A stretch of 64,000 nucleotides of DNA from Oscillospiraceae bacterium (GTDB taxonomy: Bacteria; Bacillota; Clostridia; Oscillospirales; Ruminococcaceae). This document shows, piece after piece, positions 43,488 to 54,603 of this stretch. The notes under the pieces were generated by a model. The model had not been told where the DNA came from. It searched no databases and saw only the letters and a program-made list of their open reading frames with translations. The stretch covers positions 310,001 through 374,000 of the forward strand of contig JAGHIE010000002.1 of the NCBI GenBank assembly GCA_017887325.1. Reading direction: 5' to 3'. Position numbers and translations under genes: made by a program. Numbering within the stretch: the first letter of the stretch is position 1; every line of letters starts with the position of its first letter.

Positions 43488-44720
43488 CTAACAATCTAAC
43501 ACTTTTATTACACTGATTATTTCTGCACCTTTATCTTCTAAAAGCTTAATCTTATCTGATAAATCTTTTTCTTTTATCAAATCTGTTATAAATGCTATTT
43601 CTTTTAATTTTTCATTATCTATAAATTTAACTTGTCCAAATATATCTTCAACCATTTCTTTGGATATATCTGTTCCTTTTATTCTTAAAAAGTTCTTTGC
43701 AACAACTTCAGAATAATCTATAACATAATTTTCATCTGTATCTTCCCATGATAGTGTTGCTGTTGTTTTATCAGCATTTGCTACATTTATTATGTCAGCT
43801 ACAACTGCACTTGCTGTTGGTAATTTTCCAGCTCCCCTACCATAAAAAACAACATCTCCTAAAGCGTTGCCTCTCACTAAAATTCCGTTAAATACATCTT
43901 CTATACTTGATAGCCTACTTTTATTATCTACCATAGCTGGTGTTACAAAACATTCTATCTTATCAGAGTTTTCTAATGTTTTTGCTGTTCCTATTAATTT
44001 TATTACGCTATTATTTAAATTTGCATATTCTACATCTTCTAATGTTATTTTACTTATTCCAATTATATTTACTTGTTCTGGATAAATATGCTTACCATAA
44101 GCTAATGAAGCTAAGATACAAATTTTTCTGCATGAATCATGTCCATCTATATCTGCACTAGGATTTCTTTCAGCATATCCTAAATCTTGCGCTTGTTTTA
44201 ATGCTGTATCAAAATCCATATTTTCTTTAATCATTTTTGTCAACACATAGTTTGTTGTACCGTTCAAAATTCCAGAAATTTGTTTTATCTTATTTGCTGA
44301 TAAACATAAGTGTAATGGTCTTATTATTGGAATACCTCCACCCACACTTGCTTCAAAATAAAAATTAACATTATTTTCTTTTGCTAATTTTAAAAGCTTT
44401 GCACCTTTTTGTGCCACTAATTCTTTATTTGAAGTTACAACACTCTTTTTATTTTCCAACGCTCTTTTTACAAACTCATACGCTGGATGTACTCCACCCA
44501 TAACTTCTACCACTATTGATATTTCTTCATCATTTACTATCTCATCATAGTCTTTTGTAAATTTATCTTTATATGGTACATCAAATTCTCTTAAATCAAG
44601 TATTTTCTTTACAAATATAGGTTCAGATGTGCTTTTGTTTATGAACTCTCCATTTGTATTAAATAATTCAACTACACCAGAACCTACAACTCCGTGTCCT
44701 AAAACTGCTATATTTATCAT
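43488..44720 (-). CDS. hom: Homoserine dehydrogenase
   Basis: A 410-residue enzyme reducing aspartate semialdehyde to homoserine. The NAD(P) loop AVLGHGVVGSGVVEL is near residue 5, VVEVMGGVHPAYEFVKRAL near 70, catalytic-region FEASVGGGIPIIRPL near 120, and LNGTTNYVLTKM near 150. The C-terminal about 70 residues resemble a regulatory ACT-like domain (feedback by threonine, inferred). It lies 25 bases after the ACT gene and before thrB. Confidence 0.95.
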   Translation of the reverse strand: MINIAVLGHGVVGSGVVELFNTNGEFINKSTSEPIFVKKILDLREFDVPYKDKFTKDYDEIVNDEEISIVVEVMGGVHPAYEFVKRALENKKSVVTSNKELVAQKGAKLLKLAKENNVNFYFEASVGGGIPIIRPLHLCLSANKIKQISGILNGTTNYVLTKMIKENMDFDTALKQAQDLGYAERNPSADIDGHDSCRKICILASLAYGKHIYPEQVNIIGISKITLEDVEYANLNNSVIKLIGTAKTLENSDKIECFVTPAMVDNKSRLSSIEDVFNGILVRGNALGDVVFYGRGAGKLPTASAVVADIINVANADKTTATLSWEDTDENYVIDYSEVVAKNFLRIKGTDISKEMVEDIFGQVKFIDNEKLKEIAFITDLIKEKDLSDKIKLLEDKGAEIISVIKVLDC

Positions 44721-44745
44721 TGCTATCCCCTCTTTATTATCCTAA

Positions 44746-45180
44746 CTAAATACGCTTAAATTCTACAACGCCATCTAACTCATCAAAATCAGATTTCATT
44801 TTACTTAAATCTGTTTTATCTTCATATATTCTTATTGTAATAGTAGCATCTGCTGCCCCATCAATAGGTATATTCTGATTTACTGTTAATACATTGGCAT
44901 TATGTCTATACAATAATGATAAAACAGATGATAATACCCCTGGTTCATCACTTAATTTTAAATATAATGTAATTGTTTTCGCTCCATATTTATCTTCATA
45001 AAAAAATACGCTATCTTTATATTTATAAAAAGCACTTCGCGAAACATCAACTATTTTACAGGCTTCCGAAGAATTTTTAGCAATTCCTTTCGATAATAAC
45101 TTTTTTGCCTCTAAAACTTTTAAAAACACTACCGGAATAACATTTGAATCAACTAAAATCAATTGAGATTCTTTCTTCAT
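44746..45180 (-). CDS. ACT domain protein (PheB/UPF0735 family)
   Basis: A 144-residue protein. Residues 1-60 resemble a small helix-turn-helix-like region (SSEACKIVDVSRSAFYKYKD), and residues 68-144 are an ACT domain (ITLYLKLSDEPGVLSSVLSLL...NIPIDGAADATITI). Members sit beside hom, thrB or pheA and are thought to sense an amino acid. The ATG at 45180 behind AGGTGG is chosen over a GTG four codons upstream. As first gene of the hom-thrB unit it is a plausible threonine-linked regulator (inference). Confidence 0.85.
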   Translation of the reverse strand: MKKESQLILVDSNVIPVVFLKVLEAKKLLSKGIAKNSSEACKIVDVSRSAFYKYKDSVFFYEDKYGAKTITLYLKLSDEPGVLSSVLSLLYRHNANVLTVNQNIPIDGAADATITIRIYEDKTDLSKMKSDFDELDGVVEFKRI

Positions 45181-45222
45181 TCTGTACACCACCTAGAAAC
45201 AAATGTATATGCAATGAATACA

Positions 45223-45251
45223 ATATAACACATTCTTATACTTAAGTACAA
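45223..45251 (-). promoter_or_regulatory. Promoter of the ACT-hom-thrB operon
   Basis: Minus strand TTGTAC (45246-45251), 17-base spacer, TTATAT (45223-45228), about 40 bases before the start. The -35 box is part of a large inverted repeat. Confidence 0.6.
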
Positions 45252-45292
45252 CTCTAAATATATTTAATTTTAAACAATATTAGAGTTTGTAC
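45246..45292. promoter_or_regulatory. Large inverted repeat over the -35 box of the ACT-hom-thrB promoter
   Basis: GTACAACTCTAAATAT (45246-45261) and ATATTAGAGTTTGTAC (45277-45292) are complementary apart from one bulged base and end mismatch. It is a candidate operator; with no T-run it is not a terminator. Confidence 0.5.
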
Positions 45293-45423
45293 TATATTAT
45301 ATCCGTTTTTCTTCGATTTTCTTAATTTTATTCAGTTTTTTAAATATTTTGTATAAATATTTAAAAATTAAGCTTTAATATAAATATTCTGTCATTTATT
45401 ATACCATATATTTTTATAAAACG

Positions 45424-46788
45424 CTACACCTTATCTTCAAACTTATTTGTTATTACTATAACTTTTTTTGACAAACACACCAACGCAATCAAATTTGGTA
45501 TTGCCATAAACCCATTCATTGTATCACTTATACCCCAAACTAAATCTAACTGCATAATTGCTCCAACTATTATCAAAATAATATATACAAATCTATATAT
45601 CAATGTTGCATTTTTACTTTTTTTGAAAATATACTCTATACTTTTCTCCCCATAGTAGCACCAACCTATTAATGTAGCGAATGCAAATAAACTAATTGAT
45701 ATTGATAATATTAAAAATGCACTATCACCAAATACTTTTGAAAAAGCAATTGTAGTCAAGTTTGCACCATTTAATCCATCATCTAATACTCCAGTTGTTA
45801 TTATCACTAATGCTGTCAAAGTGCACATAACAATAGTATCAAAAAACACCTCAAATATACCCCACAAACCTTGATGCACTTCTGTTTTTGCATTACTAGC
45901 AGAGTGTGCTATTGGCGCTGAACCTAATCCAGCTTCATTTGAAAATACTCCTCTTGAAAATCCATATTGTATAGATTTCATAATACCATATCCCAAAACT
46001 CCACTTCCTGCTGATTTTATATTAAAAGCTTCTTTTAATATTTCATTAAAGGCATATGGTATTTTTTCTATATTTACAAAAACTACTATCAATGAACCTA
46101 TAATATATAAAATACCAAACACTGGAATTATTGTGGCTGTAACATTTGATATTCTTTTTACTCCTCCTATTATCACTAAACCAACTATTAATGAGACTAC
46201 TATTCCTACTACGAGTTTATCTATTCCAAATGCTGTATTTAAACTTTCAGACATAGAATTTATTTGAGTCATATTACCTATTCCAAAACCTGCTAATGCA
46301 CAAAATATAGAAAATAAGACTGCTAACCATTTTAATCCCAATCCTTTTTCTATATAGTACATAGGTCCACCAACTATTTCTCCTTTATCATTTTTTTGTC
46401 TGTAATGTAAAGCTAAAACTATTTCTGCGTACTTTGTCATCATTCCAAAAAAAGAACTTACCCACATCCAAAAAACTGCTCCAACGCCTCCTGCTACTAA
46501 TGCTGTTGAAACTCCTACTATATTTCCTGTACCGATTGTTCCTGCAAGTGCTGTTGTTGCAGATTTAAATGGGGATATACCCTCCTTATTTTTTTGATTT
46601 TTATCAAACATATTTCCTATAGTTTCTTTCATCACAAATTTAAATTTTCTAATTTGGAAAAATCTCAATCTAACAGTAAAATATACACCTATACTAATCA
46701 TTAGTATAAGCATCATTGGACCCCAAACTACTGAATTTAATACTCCATTTACTCTTTCCAACCAACAACTAAACTTTTCTAAAAACAT
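45424..46788 (-). CDS. Alanine/glycine:sodium symporter (AGCS family)
   Basis: A 454-residue transporter with about eleven membrane helices. Family marks are WGPMMLILMISIGVYFTVRL near residue 22, ATTALAGTIGTGNIVGVSTAL near 85, VGGPMYYIEKGLG near 140, and RGVFSNEAGLGSAPIAHS near 290. It imports alanine or glycine with Na+ (or H+). GGGGAT lies about a dozen bases before the ATG, a rather long spacing. Substrate cannot be resolved from sequence; glycine or glutamine are also carried by members. Confidence 0.9.
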   Translation of the reverse strand: MFLEKFSCWLERVNGVLNSVVWGPMMLILMISIGVYFTVRLRFFQIRKFKFVMKETIGNMFDKNQKNKEGISPFKSATTALAGTIGTGNIVGVSTALVAGGVGAVFWMWVSSFFGMMTKYAEIVLALHYRQKNDKGEIVGGPMYYIEKGLGLKWLAVLFSIFCALAGFGIGNMTQINSMSESLNTAFGIDKLVVGIVVSLIVGLVIIGGVKRISNVTATIIPVFGILYIIGSLIVVFVNIEKIPYAFNEILKEAFNIKSAGSGVLGYGIMKSIQYGFSRGVFSNEAGLGSAPIAHSASNAKTEVHQGLWGIFEVFFDTIVMCTLTALVIITTGVLDDGLNGANLTTIAFSKVFGDSAFLILSISISLFAFATLIGWCYYGEKSIEYIFKKSKNATLIYRFVYIILIIVGAIMQLDLVWGISDTMNGFMAIPNLIALVCLSKKVIVITNKFEDKV

Positions 46789-46815
46789 AATATTTAATAT
46801 CCCCTATCATTTAGT

Positions 46816-46865
46816 AAATAAAAAAGGTTAATTTAAAAATAAATTATTATCTCTAAATTAACCTT
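46816..46865 (-). terminator. Terminator after polC
   Basis: AAGGTTAATTTA and TAAATTAACCTT (46824-46835 and 46854-46865) pair with an 18-base loop; the minus strand continues with TTTTTTATTT. It ends the long pyrH-polC operon. Confidence 0.75.
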
Positions 46866-46912
46866 ACGATATTAAATATTATGTTTTATATATAGCTTTT
46901 ATGTGCTTATCT

Positions 46913-49900
46913 TTAAAATAATGTTATTTGTGATGTTTCTGGCAATCCATCTAATGAACCCATTTCTGTTAATGCTTCTATTACTGTTTTTGATGCACCT
47001 GCTCTTGTTTTTATTTCATCTATTGATATATATTCTCCTTGTTGTCCTGCTTTATATAAGTTTTCTGCAGCTGCTTCTCCTATACCTTTTAAAGATGAGA
47101 ATGGTAGTCTTATTTTACCATTTTCTATTAAATATTTCTTTGAATGTGATAAATATAAATCTATCGGTAAAAACTCAAATCCTCTGCATATTACTTCATT
47201 TATAATAAGCAAGATATTTAACTCGTCATCTTCTTTAGTTGTTCTGTCATTGCCTTTATGTAATAACTCTTCTAATCTTCTCTTTACACTTGCTTTTCCT
47301 TCAACAGCTTCAATAGCGTCAAAGTCACCGTTTCTTACAGTGAAATATGCAGCGTAAAATTCTAAAGGATAATGAACTTTATACCAACCTAATCTTACAG
47401 CAGCTATATCATATGCTGCAGCATGGGCTTTAGGGAACATATATTTAATTTTCATACAACTATCAATATACCACTCAGGTACACCATTTTCTCTCATGGC
47501 TTTTAAATGGTCTTCATTTAGTAATTTTTTAGCATTACCTTTACGAGTAATCTCCATTATTTTAAATGCCATATCTGGATCTAATCCTTTTTGTATCAAG
47601 TAAACCATGATACTGTCACGAGTTCCTATAACTTCACTAATTGTACAAGTTCCATTTTTAATTAAATCTTGAGCATTTCCTAACCATACATCAGTACCAT
47701 GTGATAGTCCTGAAATTTGTAGTAAATCAGAAAAATTCTTAGGTTGTGCATCTATAAGCATTTGTCTTACAAACGGAGTCCCCATTTCTGGTAGTCCAAA
47801 AGTACCTGTTTCACTATATATATCCTCTGGTGTAACTCCCAAAGGCTCTGTAGATGTAAATAGTTTATATACTTCTGGGTCATTCATTGGAACATCTAGT
47901 ACGCTTACACCTGTTAAGTCTTCTATATGCTTAAAGTGAGTTGGTCCTACATGTCCTAATTCGTCAAGTTTTAGTATTGTATCATGCAAACTCTTGAAGT
48001 CAAAGTGTGTTGTTATCATTCCAGAATTTACATCATCTGCTGGGTGCTGTACTGCTGTAAAATCATAAACTTCATAGTTAGACGGAATAACAACCATTCC
48101 CCCTGGATGTTGTCCTGTACTTCTTTTTACTCCAGTACATCCTATTGATAATCTGTTTTCTTCTGCTTTATGTACAACTTTGCCCTCTTGTTCTAGATAT
48201 TTCATAACAAAGCCGTATGCCGTTTTATCTGCAACAGTACCTATTGTACCAGCTTTAAACACAAAGTCTTTACCGAATAATTCCTCAGTATATCTATGTG
48301 CTTGTGATTGATATTCATCGGCAAAGTTTAAGTCTATATCAGGAGCTTTATCCCCTTTAAATCCTAAGAAAGTTTCGAACGGTATATCATGTCCGTCACC
48401 TATCATAGGTTCACCACATTTTGGACAATTTTTATCTGGTAAATCAAATCCAGAACCAACACTACCATCTGTGAAAAATTCACTATATTTACATTTTTTA
48501 CATCTATAGTGTGGAGGTAGTGGATTAACCTCTGATATACCACCCATTGATGCTGCAAAAGATGACCCAACTGATCCCCTAGAACCAACTTGATATCCGT
48601 CTTCAACAGATTTGTGTACCAATTTTTGTGCTATCATATAAAGTACTGCAAACCCATGTTTTATGATAGAAGTAAGTTCTCTTTCAAGCCTTTTTTCTAC
48701 TAATTCTGGTAATGGATTACCATATAGTTCATATGCCCTCTTATAACAAATACTTTGTAATTCTTCTTCAGAACCTTCAATATTAGGTGTAAATGTTCCT
48801 AAAGGGAATGCTCTGATGTCTTTGTCTACCATATCAGCTATTTTATTTGTATTTGTAATTACTACTTCATACGCTTTTTCTTCACCTAAATAAGAAAATT
48901 CTTCTAACATTTCGTCAGTTGTTCTTAAATATAATGGTGGTTGATTTGCATAATCTTTATATTTCATACCTGCCATTAATATTTCTCTGAATATACTATC
49001 TGATTTATTTAGAAAATGAGCGTCACAAGTTGCAACAACTGGTTTATTTAATTCTTCACCGAGTTTTACAATCTTTTTGTTAAATTCTATGATATCATCC
49101 ATGCTTGATACCATTTTTTCTCTAACCATATATTCATTATTATATATTGGTTGTATTTCTAAATAATCATAAAAATCAGCTATTTCTTTTATCTCTTCCC
49201 AAGATTTATCTGCAACAATAGCTCTGTAAAGTTCACCAGCTTCACAAGCACTACCTATAATCAAACCTTCTCTGTGCTTAATCAATTCACTTCTTGGTAT
49301 TCTAGGTTTTCTAAAGAAATATTTTAAATGTGCATATGAAACCAATTTATATAAATTTTTTAGACCTGTATTATTTTTTACAAGTATTATTTGGTGGTAT
49401 GTTTTTTGCTTTTTAACATCTACTCCACCTAAATGAGTATTTATATCTTGTACATTTTCTACACCATACTCATTTTTCATTTTTTCTACAAGCTTTATAA
49501 ATATTTTTGCTAACACGTCAGCATCATCACAAGCTCTATGATGATTAAATTCTCCAACTTGTAGATGTTTTGCAACTATATCCAATTTATGTTTTTTAAG
49601 CTCTGGTAATACATTTCTACATATTTTTACTGTATCTATTGAAGTAAACTCTTTATCTATTTCAAGTCTTCTCAAAGCACTTTCAATAAAACTCATATCA
49701 AATGGAGCATTATGTGCAACAAGTGGGCAATCTCCTGCAAATTTTAAAAATTCTTCTAGTGCTTCTCTTTCACTTGGTGCATCTTTTACCATTTCATCTG
49801 TTATACCAGTTAACTTTACAATATTTGGAGGAATTGGTTTTTCTGGATTTACAAAAGTATTAAATGATTCTAAGATTTTTCCATCTTTTATTCTCACAGC

Positions 49901-51262
49901 ACCTATTTCTGTAAGTCTTTCAGATGAAGCATTAAGACCTGTTGTTTCTGTATCAAATATTATAAATTCACCGTCTACACTACGATTATCTTTACCAACG
50001 ACAAAATCTGCTCTATCATCAACAAAATACGCTTCTACACCATATATAACCTTAAAATCTCCACCACTTTTTCTTATATCATCAACTGTTTGCATTGCTT
50101 TTGGAAAAGCTTGTAAAACACCATGGTCTGTTATCGCTACTGCTTTATGACCCCACTCATATGCAGTTTTTACCAAAGTTTTAGCCGGAGTTACTGCATC
50201 CATAGATGATATATCTGTATGCATATGTAACTCAACTCTTTTTTCTTTTGCTGTATCTTTTCTACCTTCTTTATTAAACACAACTATTGATTTTGCATCA
50301 ATAACAACTTCTTTACTGTATTTATCATTTATAGGTATGCCAGATACTAATATTCCACAACCCACTTTTATCTTTTCAAAGTTTTCTTTGTACTCTATTT
50401 TATCAAAGATTTTTAAAGTATTCGAACCAGTATAGTCTGTAAAATCTGCATTAACTATTATATATTCACCTGTTTTAGTTTCTTTAAATTCTAATGCAAA
50501 AACTTCTCCCCAAACAACACATCTACCAGTTTCTACAGATACTTGAGATAAGCTTATTGGTTTTTCTTTTATCTCATCACCTAAAATTAACTCGCTATTT
50601 TTACATTTAAAAGGTAAATTATCAATAGCTACTTCTACAATTTTATGTGATGGAGTATTTCTTTTCCACTTTTTCTTATCTTTATTTTCTGGTTTTGGTT
50701 TTTCTTTTGGTTGAACTGGTGCTGGTGGTACATAATTTACTGGTTCTAATTCTGGTATTAATTGTTCTGCTTCTTCTCTGCTTAATTCTATTTTGCCAGT
50801 AAATTCAACATATACATTTAAAGAAAATTCATCATGTATCAACTGAGATATCGCTTTTTTTATACCTGCTTTTTCAAGTATAATTCCTCCACCTTTTGTA
50901 AGCTCTATTGTTAAAACCTTATCTTTATATTCTATTTTACTATCATCAAAATACCCATTCAATACGCTATATGTTTTCTTTAACTCGCAAATCATCTGTG
51001 GAAAATATTCCACACTAAATAGTGTAGGTAAATATTTAGGATATATTTTGAATTTATTAAATTTACATTGTTCTTTTATCTCTGCTTCTAAAGAGTATAG
51101 CGTTTGCTTATCAACTATATCCTCAAACTTTATAGTTGCAAAAAGTTCCTTATATTCTTTATCTACAGATAATCTTAATATTTCTCCACTATCTAATAAA
51201 CTTTCGTATTTATCTTTATTTACTAAGTATTTTAAAAATAAATCCTTTGCTGTATTGCTCAT
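46913..51262 (-). CDS. polC: DNA polymerase III, PolC type
   Basis: A 1449-residue replicative polymerase of low-GC Gram-positives. In order: N-terminal domain, OB domain (about 225-325), PHP domain ([16 protein letters not shown] near 347) interrupted by a DEDDh 3'-5' exonuclease (FDTETTGL near 433; [13 protein letters not shown] near 570), zinc site ([10 protein letters not shown] and CPKCGEPM, about 925-955), polymerase active site [13 protein letters not shown] near 974, and helix-hairpin-helix end. It does leading- and bulk lagging-strand synthesis with proofreading. It is last in the operon, 15 bases after ispG. Confidence 0.97.
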   Translation of the reverse strand: MSNTAKDLFLKYLVNKDKYESLLDSGEILRLSVDKEYKELFATIKFEDIVDKQTLYSLEAEIKEQCKFNKFKIYPKYLPTLFSVEYFPQMICELKKTYSVLNGYFDDSKIEYKDKVLTIELTKGGGIILEKAGIKKAISQLIHDEFSLNVYVEFTGKIELSREEAEQLIPELEPVNYVPPAPVQPKEKPKPENKDKKKWKRNTPSHKIVEVAIDNLPFKCKNSELILGDEIKEKPISLSQVSVETGRCVVWGEVFALEFKETKTGEYIIVNADFTDYTGSNTLKIFDKIEYKENFEKIKVGCGILVSGIPINDKYSKEVVIDAKSIVVFNKEGRKDTAKEKRVELHMHTDISSMDAVTPAKTLVKTAYEWGHKAVAITDHGVLQAFPKAMQTVDDIRKSGGDFKVIYGVEAYFVDDRADFVVGKDNRSVDGEFIIFDTETTGLNASSERLTEIGAVRIKDGKILESFNTFVNPEKPIPPNIVKLTGITDEMVKDAPSEREALEEFLKFAGDCPLVAHNAPFDMSFIESALRRLEIDKEFTSIDTVKICRNVLPELKKHKLDIVAKHLQVGEFNHHRACDDADVLAKIFIKLVEKMKNEYGVENVQDINTHLGGVDVKKQKTYHQIILVKNNTGLKNLYKLVSYAHLKYFFRKPRIPRSELIKHREGLIIGSACEAGELYRAIVADKSWEEIKEIADFYDYLEIQPIYNNEYMVREKMVSSMDDIIEFNKKIVKLGEELNKPVVATCDAHFLNKSDSIFREILMAGMKYKDYANQPPLYLRTTDEMLEEFSYLGEEKAYEVVITNTNKIADMVDKDIRAFPLGTFTPNIEGSEEELQSICYKRAYELYGNPLPELVEKRLERELTSIIKHGFAVLYMIAQKLVHKSVEDGYQVGSRGSVGSSFAASMGGISEVNPLPPHYRCKKCKYSEFFTDGSVGSGFDLPDKNCPKCGEPMIGDGHDIPFETFLGFKGDKAPDIDLNFADEYQSQAHRYTEELFGKDFVFKAGTIGTVADKTAYGFVMKYLEQEGKVVHKAEENRLSIGCTGVKRSTGQHPGGMVVIPSNYEVYDFTAVQHPADDVNSGMITTHFDFKSLHDTILKLDELGHVGPTHFKHIEDLTGVSVLDVPMNDPEVYKLFTSTEPLGVTPEDIYSETGTFGLPEMGTPFVRQMLIDAQPKNFSDLLQISGLSHGTDVWLGNAQDLIKNGTCTISEVIGTRDSIMVYLIQKGLDPDMAFKIMEITRKGNAKKLLNEDHLKAMRENGVPEWYIDSCMKIKYMFPKAHAAAYDIAAVRLGWYKVHYPLEFYAAYFTVRNGDFDAIEAVEGKASVKRRLEELLHKGNDRTTKEDDELNILLIINEVICRGFEFLPIDLYLSHSKKYLIENGKIRLPFSSLKGIGEAAAENLYKAGQQGEYISIDEIKTRAGASKTVIEALTEMGSLDGLPETSQITLF

Positions 51263-51277
51263 TATTTCTCCTTAAAA

Positions 51278-52318
51278 CTACATCATTTCAATTTCTTTTA
51301 GCAATTCATCAACTATATCTTCTTCTTTTATTTTTCTTAATATTTCACCTTTTTTGAAAAGAACTGCACAGCCATCTCCACCAGCTATACCAATATCAGC
51401 TTCTCTTGCTTCTCCAGGTCCATTTACTACACAACCCATAACTGCAACTTTTATATTCTTTTTGCAATCAGCTAGTGCTTTTTCTACTTTTTCTGCTAAA
51501 TCTATTAACTGAATTTTTGTTCTTCCACAAGTTGGGCAAGATATAAATTGTACGCCATCTTTATTTTTTCCAATAGCTTTTAATATGTCTTTTGCTGCAT
51601 AAATTTCTTTTACAGGGTCTGCTGTTAGAGACACTCTAATAGTATCACCAATACCTTTTAATAGTAAGCTTCCTATTCCGATTGATGATTTTATTATACC
51701 CATTCTCTCTGTACCTGCTTCTGTTACACCTAAATGTAGTGGGTAGTTACATTTAGTAGCAAGTTGTTCATATGCCTCAACCATTAATGGTACATTAGAA
51801 GATTTTATAGAAATTACTATATCATCAAAATCATATTTTTCCAATAAACTTGTATGATACAAAGCACTTTCTACTAATGCCTCTGGAGTAACTTTTCCAT
51901 ATTTTGCTAAAATATTCTTTTCTAAACTTCCTGAGTTTACTCCTATTCTTATTGGAATACCTTTATTTTTACAAGCTACTGCAACTTTCTTTACGTTTTC
52001 TTCACTGCCTATATTACCTGGATTGATTCTTATTTTATCAATACCACTATCTATACAAGCTAATGCTAATCTATAATCAAAATGTATATCTGCTACTAAT
52101 GGAATACTAATATTTTCTTTGATTTTTTCCACTAATTTTACAGCTTCCATATTTGGTATCGCAACTCTTACTATTTCACAACCTGCTTTTTCTAATTCTA
52201 TTGCTTGTGCAATATTTCCTTCTATGTCTGTATCTTTTTTATTTAACATTGATTGAATATATATATTTCCATTACCAAATGTTAAATCGTTTAGTTTTAC
52301 TTTTTTAACATCTCTCAT
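51278..52318 (-). CDS. ispG: 4-hydroxy-3-methylbut-2-enyl-diphosphate synthase
   Basis: A 346-residue 4Fe-4S enzyme (GcpE) of the MEP isoprenoid pathway. It begins with TIM-barrel motifs (QSMLNKKDTDIEGN; LVADIHFDYRLAL near 90; KIRINPGNIG near 110). The cluster cysteines occur in ISCPTCGRTKIQ near 268 and GCVVNGPGEAREADIG near 303, with a final Glu nearby. It is 15 bases after rseP. Oxygen sensitivity fits the anaerobic setting. Confidence 0.96.
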   Translation of the reverse strand: MRDVKKVKLNDLTFGNGNIYIQSMLNKKDTDIEGNIAQAIELEKAGCEIVRVAIPNMEAVKLVEKIKENISIPLVADIHFDYRLALACIDSGIDKIRINPGNIGSEENVKKVAVACKNKGIPIRIGVNSGSLEKNILAKYGKVTPEALVESALYHTSLLEKYDFDDIVISIKSSNVPLMVEAYEQLATKCNYPLHLGVTEAGTERMGIIKSSIGIGSLLLKGIGDTIRVSLTADPVKEIYAAKDILKAIGKNKDGVQFISCPTCGRTKIQLIDLAEKVEKALADCKKNIKVAVMGCVVNGPGEAREADIGIAGGDGCAVLFKKGEILRKIKEEDIVDELLKEIEMM

Positions 52319-52333
52319 ATCTTTTCTCCTATT

Positions 52334-53356
52334 TTAAAATAGATTATATATGTCTTTTAATGTAACAACTAACATTAATCCTAACAATAAAACTATTCCT
52401 ACAAAATGAATATATCCCTCATACTTTTTGTTTATTGGTCTTCTAAATATCATTTCAATTAGTATAAAGAATATTCTTCCTCCATCTAATGCCGGTATAG
52501 GTAATAAATTAAAAATACCTATATTTATTGTTAAGAATGCTATCAGCAATAATACTGAGCTTAATCCATATTGAATAGCTTGCCCTACTGCTTCTCCTAC
52601 TCCAACTGGTCCAGATAATTGGTCAAAACCAACTTTACCTGTTATCAAGTCTATAAATGAAAACCATATCATTCTTCCCAATGAAACTGAATATCTAAAA
52701 GAATAATCTAACGTATTAATTATATTATTTTTCTTACCTGCTACTAAAAAATCTATATATAATTGCTCTTTTTCAGAATTTTCTACTTTTTCAGTTTTAA
52801 ATTCAACATCATTTAATTGTACTTTTTTACCATCTCTTTCTACTACAAAATCAATTTTAGAACTACTACTGCTCAAAATTTGATTTACTATGTCAGACTC
52901 AACAAAAATACTTCTACCATTTATTTTTTTAATTGTATCTCCAACTTGTAATCCACTATCTTGAGATATACTATTTTCTCTAAATTGTGCTATTGTATTT
53001 GTTGCAACACTATCTTTTGGTGCTATAATACATATCACTAATATTAAACCTAATAATAGATTCAAAATAGCTCCAGCTGAAACAATGATAAATCTTTTCC
53101 ATGCTTTTTGATTACAAAATGCTCTTGGATTATCAGACTCATCATCTTCACCTTCCATACTAACATATCCACCTATTGGAAGTGCTCTTATTGAATAATC
53201 TGTTTCCTTTCCCTTTTTTTGAAAAAGTTTTGGTCCCATACCTATTGAAAATTCATTTACTTGTACTTTAAACATCTTTGCTGTTATAAAATGCCCAAAC
53301 TCGTGTATTAAGATAATTGCTATAAACATTAATATTGTTATAATTGCTGTTTGCAT
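52334..53356 (-). CDS. rseP: Site-2 intramembrane metalloprotease RseP
   Basis: A 340-residue membrane protease. Helix 1 carries the zinc motif IILIHEFGHFITAK near residue 18, a single PDZ domain lies about 125-190 (GLQVGDTIKKINGRSIF), and helix 3 region has the third ligand in LLPIPALDGGRIFF near 290. It cleaves membrane-anchored anti-sigma factors or signal peptides. It lies between dxr and ispG, the standard Gram-positive order. Confidence 0.95.
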   Translation of the reverse strand: MQTAIITILMFIAIILIHEFGHFITAKMFKVQVNEFSIGMGPKLFQKKGKETDYSIRALPIGGYVSMEGEDDESDNPRAFCNQKAWKRFIIVSAGAILNLLLGLILVICIIAPKDSVATNTIAQFRENSISQDSGLQVGDTIKKINGRSIFVESDIVNQILSSSSSKIDFVVERDGKKVQLNDVEFKTEKVENSEKEQLYIDFLVAGKKNNIINTLDYSFRYSVSLGRMIWFSFIDLITGKVGFDQLSGPVGVGEAVGQAIQYGLSSVLLLIAFLTINIGIFNLLPIPALDGGRIFFILIEMIFRRPINKKYEGYIHFVGIVLLLGLMLVVTLKDIYNLF

Positions 53357-53381
53357 AGTCTTTTGCCACCTGCTTTATTAA

Positions 53382-54527
53382 TTATTTAACTTGAGATAAT
53401 ACATATTCTCTTGCTATCTTATCTGTATTTATTATGTCTTCAACTGTAAAATTATGCTTGTTTTCTATTAAATTTAATGAATTATATACTATATTTCCTA
53501 TATCTACAAAAGATATTTTACCTTCCAAAAATAAAGCAACAGCTTGTTCATTTGCTCCATTTACAACAGTTGGCATCAATCCACCCATTTTTATAGCTTC
53601 TATGCAAGCTTTTAAACATACAAAAGTTTCTACATCTGGTTTATAAAAAGTAAGCTTTCCATAATCAAAAATTGATAACTCTTTGCATGGACAAGGATAT
53701 CTATTAGGATATGTCAATGCGTATTGAATAGGAATTTTCATGTCTGGAACACCTAGTTGTGCTATGACTGAATTATCTTCATATTCAACTGCTGAATGAA
53801 TTACACTTTCTCTGTGAACAACTATTTCAACTTGTGTTGGGTCTAAATTAAATAACCATACTGCTTCTATTAATTCTAATCCTTTATTCATTAGTGTAGC
53901 AGAGTCTATAGTTATTTTTTGTCCCATGCTCCAGTTTGGGTGTGCTAGTGCATCTGCTTTTGTTACTTTCTTTAAATCATCTAGTGTTTTTCCAAAGAAT
54001 GGTCCACCAGATGCTGTTAACCATATTTTCTTTATTTTATTACATTCATTACCTTGTAATGCTTGGAATATTGCTGAATGCTCACTATCAACTGGATATA
54101 TATTAACACCATTTTCTTTAGCTGTTTGTATAACTATTTGTCCACCTGTAACTAATGTTTCTTTATTAGCTAATGCAACATCTTTTTTTGCTTTTAATGC
54201 TTCCAATGTTGGAACTAATCCTATCATACCTACAACAGAATTTAAAACTATATTTGCTTCTTCCATTTTTGCTAACTGACAAAGTCCTTCCATACCTGCT
54301 AAAACTTCAACTTCTAAATCTGCTATATTTTTTCTTAATTCTTCAGCTTTTTGCTCATTATATACACAAACTTTTCTAGGTTTAAATTCTCTTATTTGTT
54401 TTTCTAATAATTCTACATTACTATGTGCTGACAATCCACAAACTTTAAAATTATGTGCTCTACAAACATCTAATGCTTGTGTTCCTATAGAACCTGTACA
54501 ACCTAATATACTAATAATTTTATCCAT
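53382..54527 (-). CDS. dxr: 1-deoxy-D-xylulose 5-phosphate reductoisomerase
   Basis: A 381-residue NADPH enzyme, second step of the MEP pathway. The NADPH loop SILGCTGSIGTQAL is near residue 6, LANKETLVTGG near 122, the metal/substrate site VDSEHSAIFQAL near 145 and ASGGPFF near 180, and HPNWSMGQKITIDSATLMNKG near 203. GGAGG precedes the ATG. A terminator-like hairpin separates it from cdsA upstream. Confidence 0.96.
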   Translation of the reverse strand: MDKIISILGCTGSIGTQALDVCRAHNFKVCGLSAHSNVELLEKQIREFKPRKVCVYNEQKAEELRKNIADLEVEVLAGMEGLCQLAKMEEANIVLNSVVGMIGLVPTLEALKAKKDVALANKETLVTGGQIVIQTAKENGVNIYPVDSEHSAIFQALQGNECNKIKKIWLTASGGPFFGKTLDDLKKVTKADALAHPNWSMGQKITIDSATLMNKGLELIEAVWLFNLDPTQVEIVVHRESVIHSAVEYEDNSVIAQLGVPDMKIPIQYALTYPNRYPCPCKELSIFDYGKLTFYKPDVETFVCLKACIEAIKMGGLMPTVVNGANEQAVALFLEGKISFVDIGNIVYNSLNLIENKHNFTVEDIINTDKIAREYVLSQVK

Positions 54528-54549
54528 ATTCTTTTATACCTCCATATAT

Positions 54550-54589
54550 AAAAATTAAAGCGAGGTCGAAATTTTAGCTTCAACCTCGC
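54550..54589 (-). terminator. Terminator-like hairpin between cdsA and dxr
   Basis: AGCGAGGT (54558-54565) and ACCTCGCT (54582-54589), extended to 12 bp with one G-U pair on the minus strand, followed by TTAATTTTT. Lying inside an operon, it could partly terminate transcription or process/stabilise the mRNA. Confidence 0.6.
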
Positions 54590-54603
54590 TCTTAGCTTTA
54601 TTT

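Noticed and set aside
48403..48606. A minus-strand 67-codon frame inside polC, and many other frames opposite or within larger genes
   Set aside because: They overlap well-supported genes, lack ribosome sites and show composition mirrored from the real gene.
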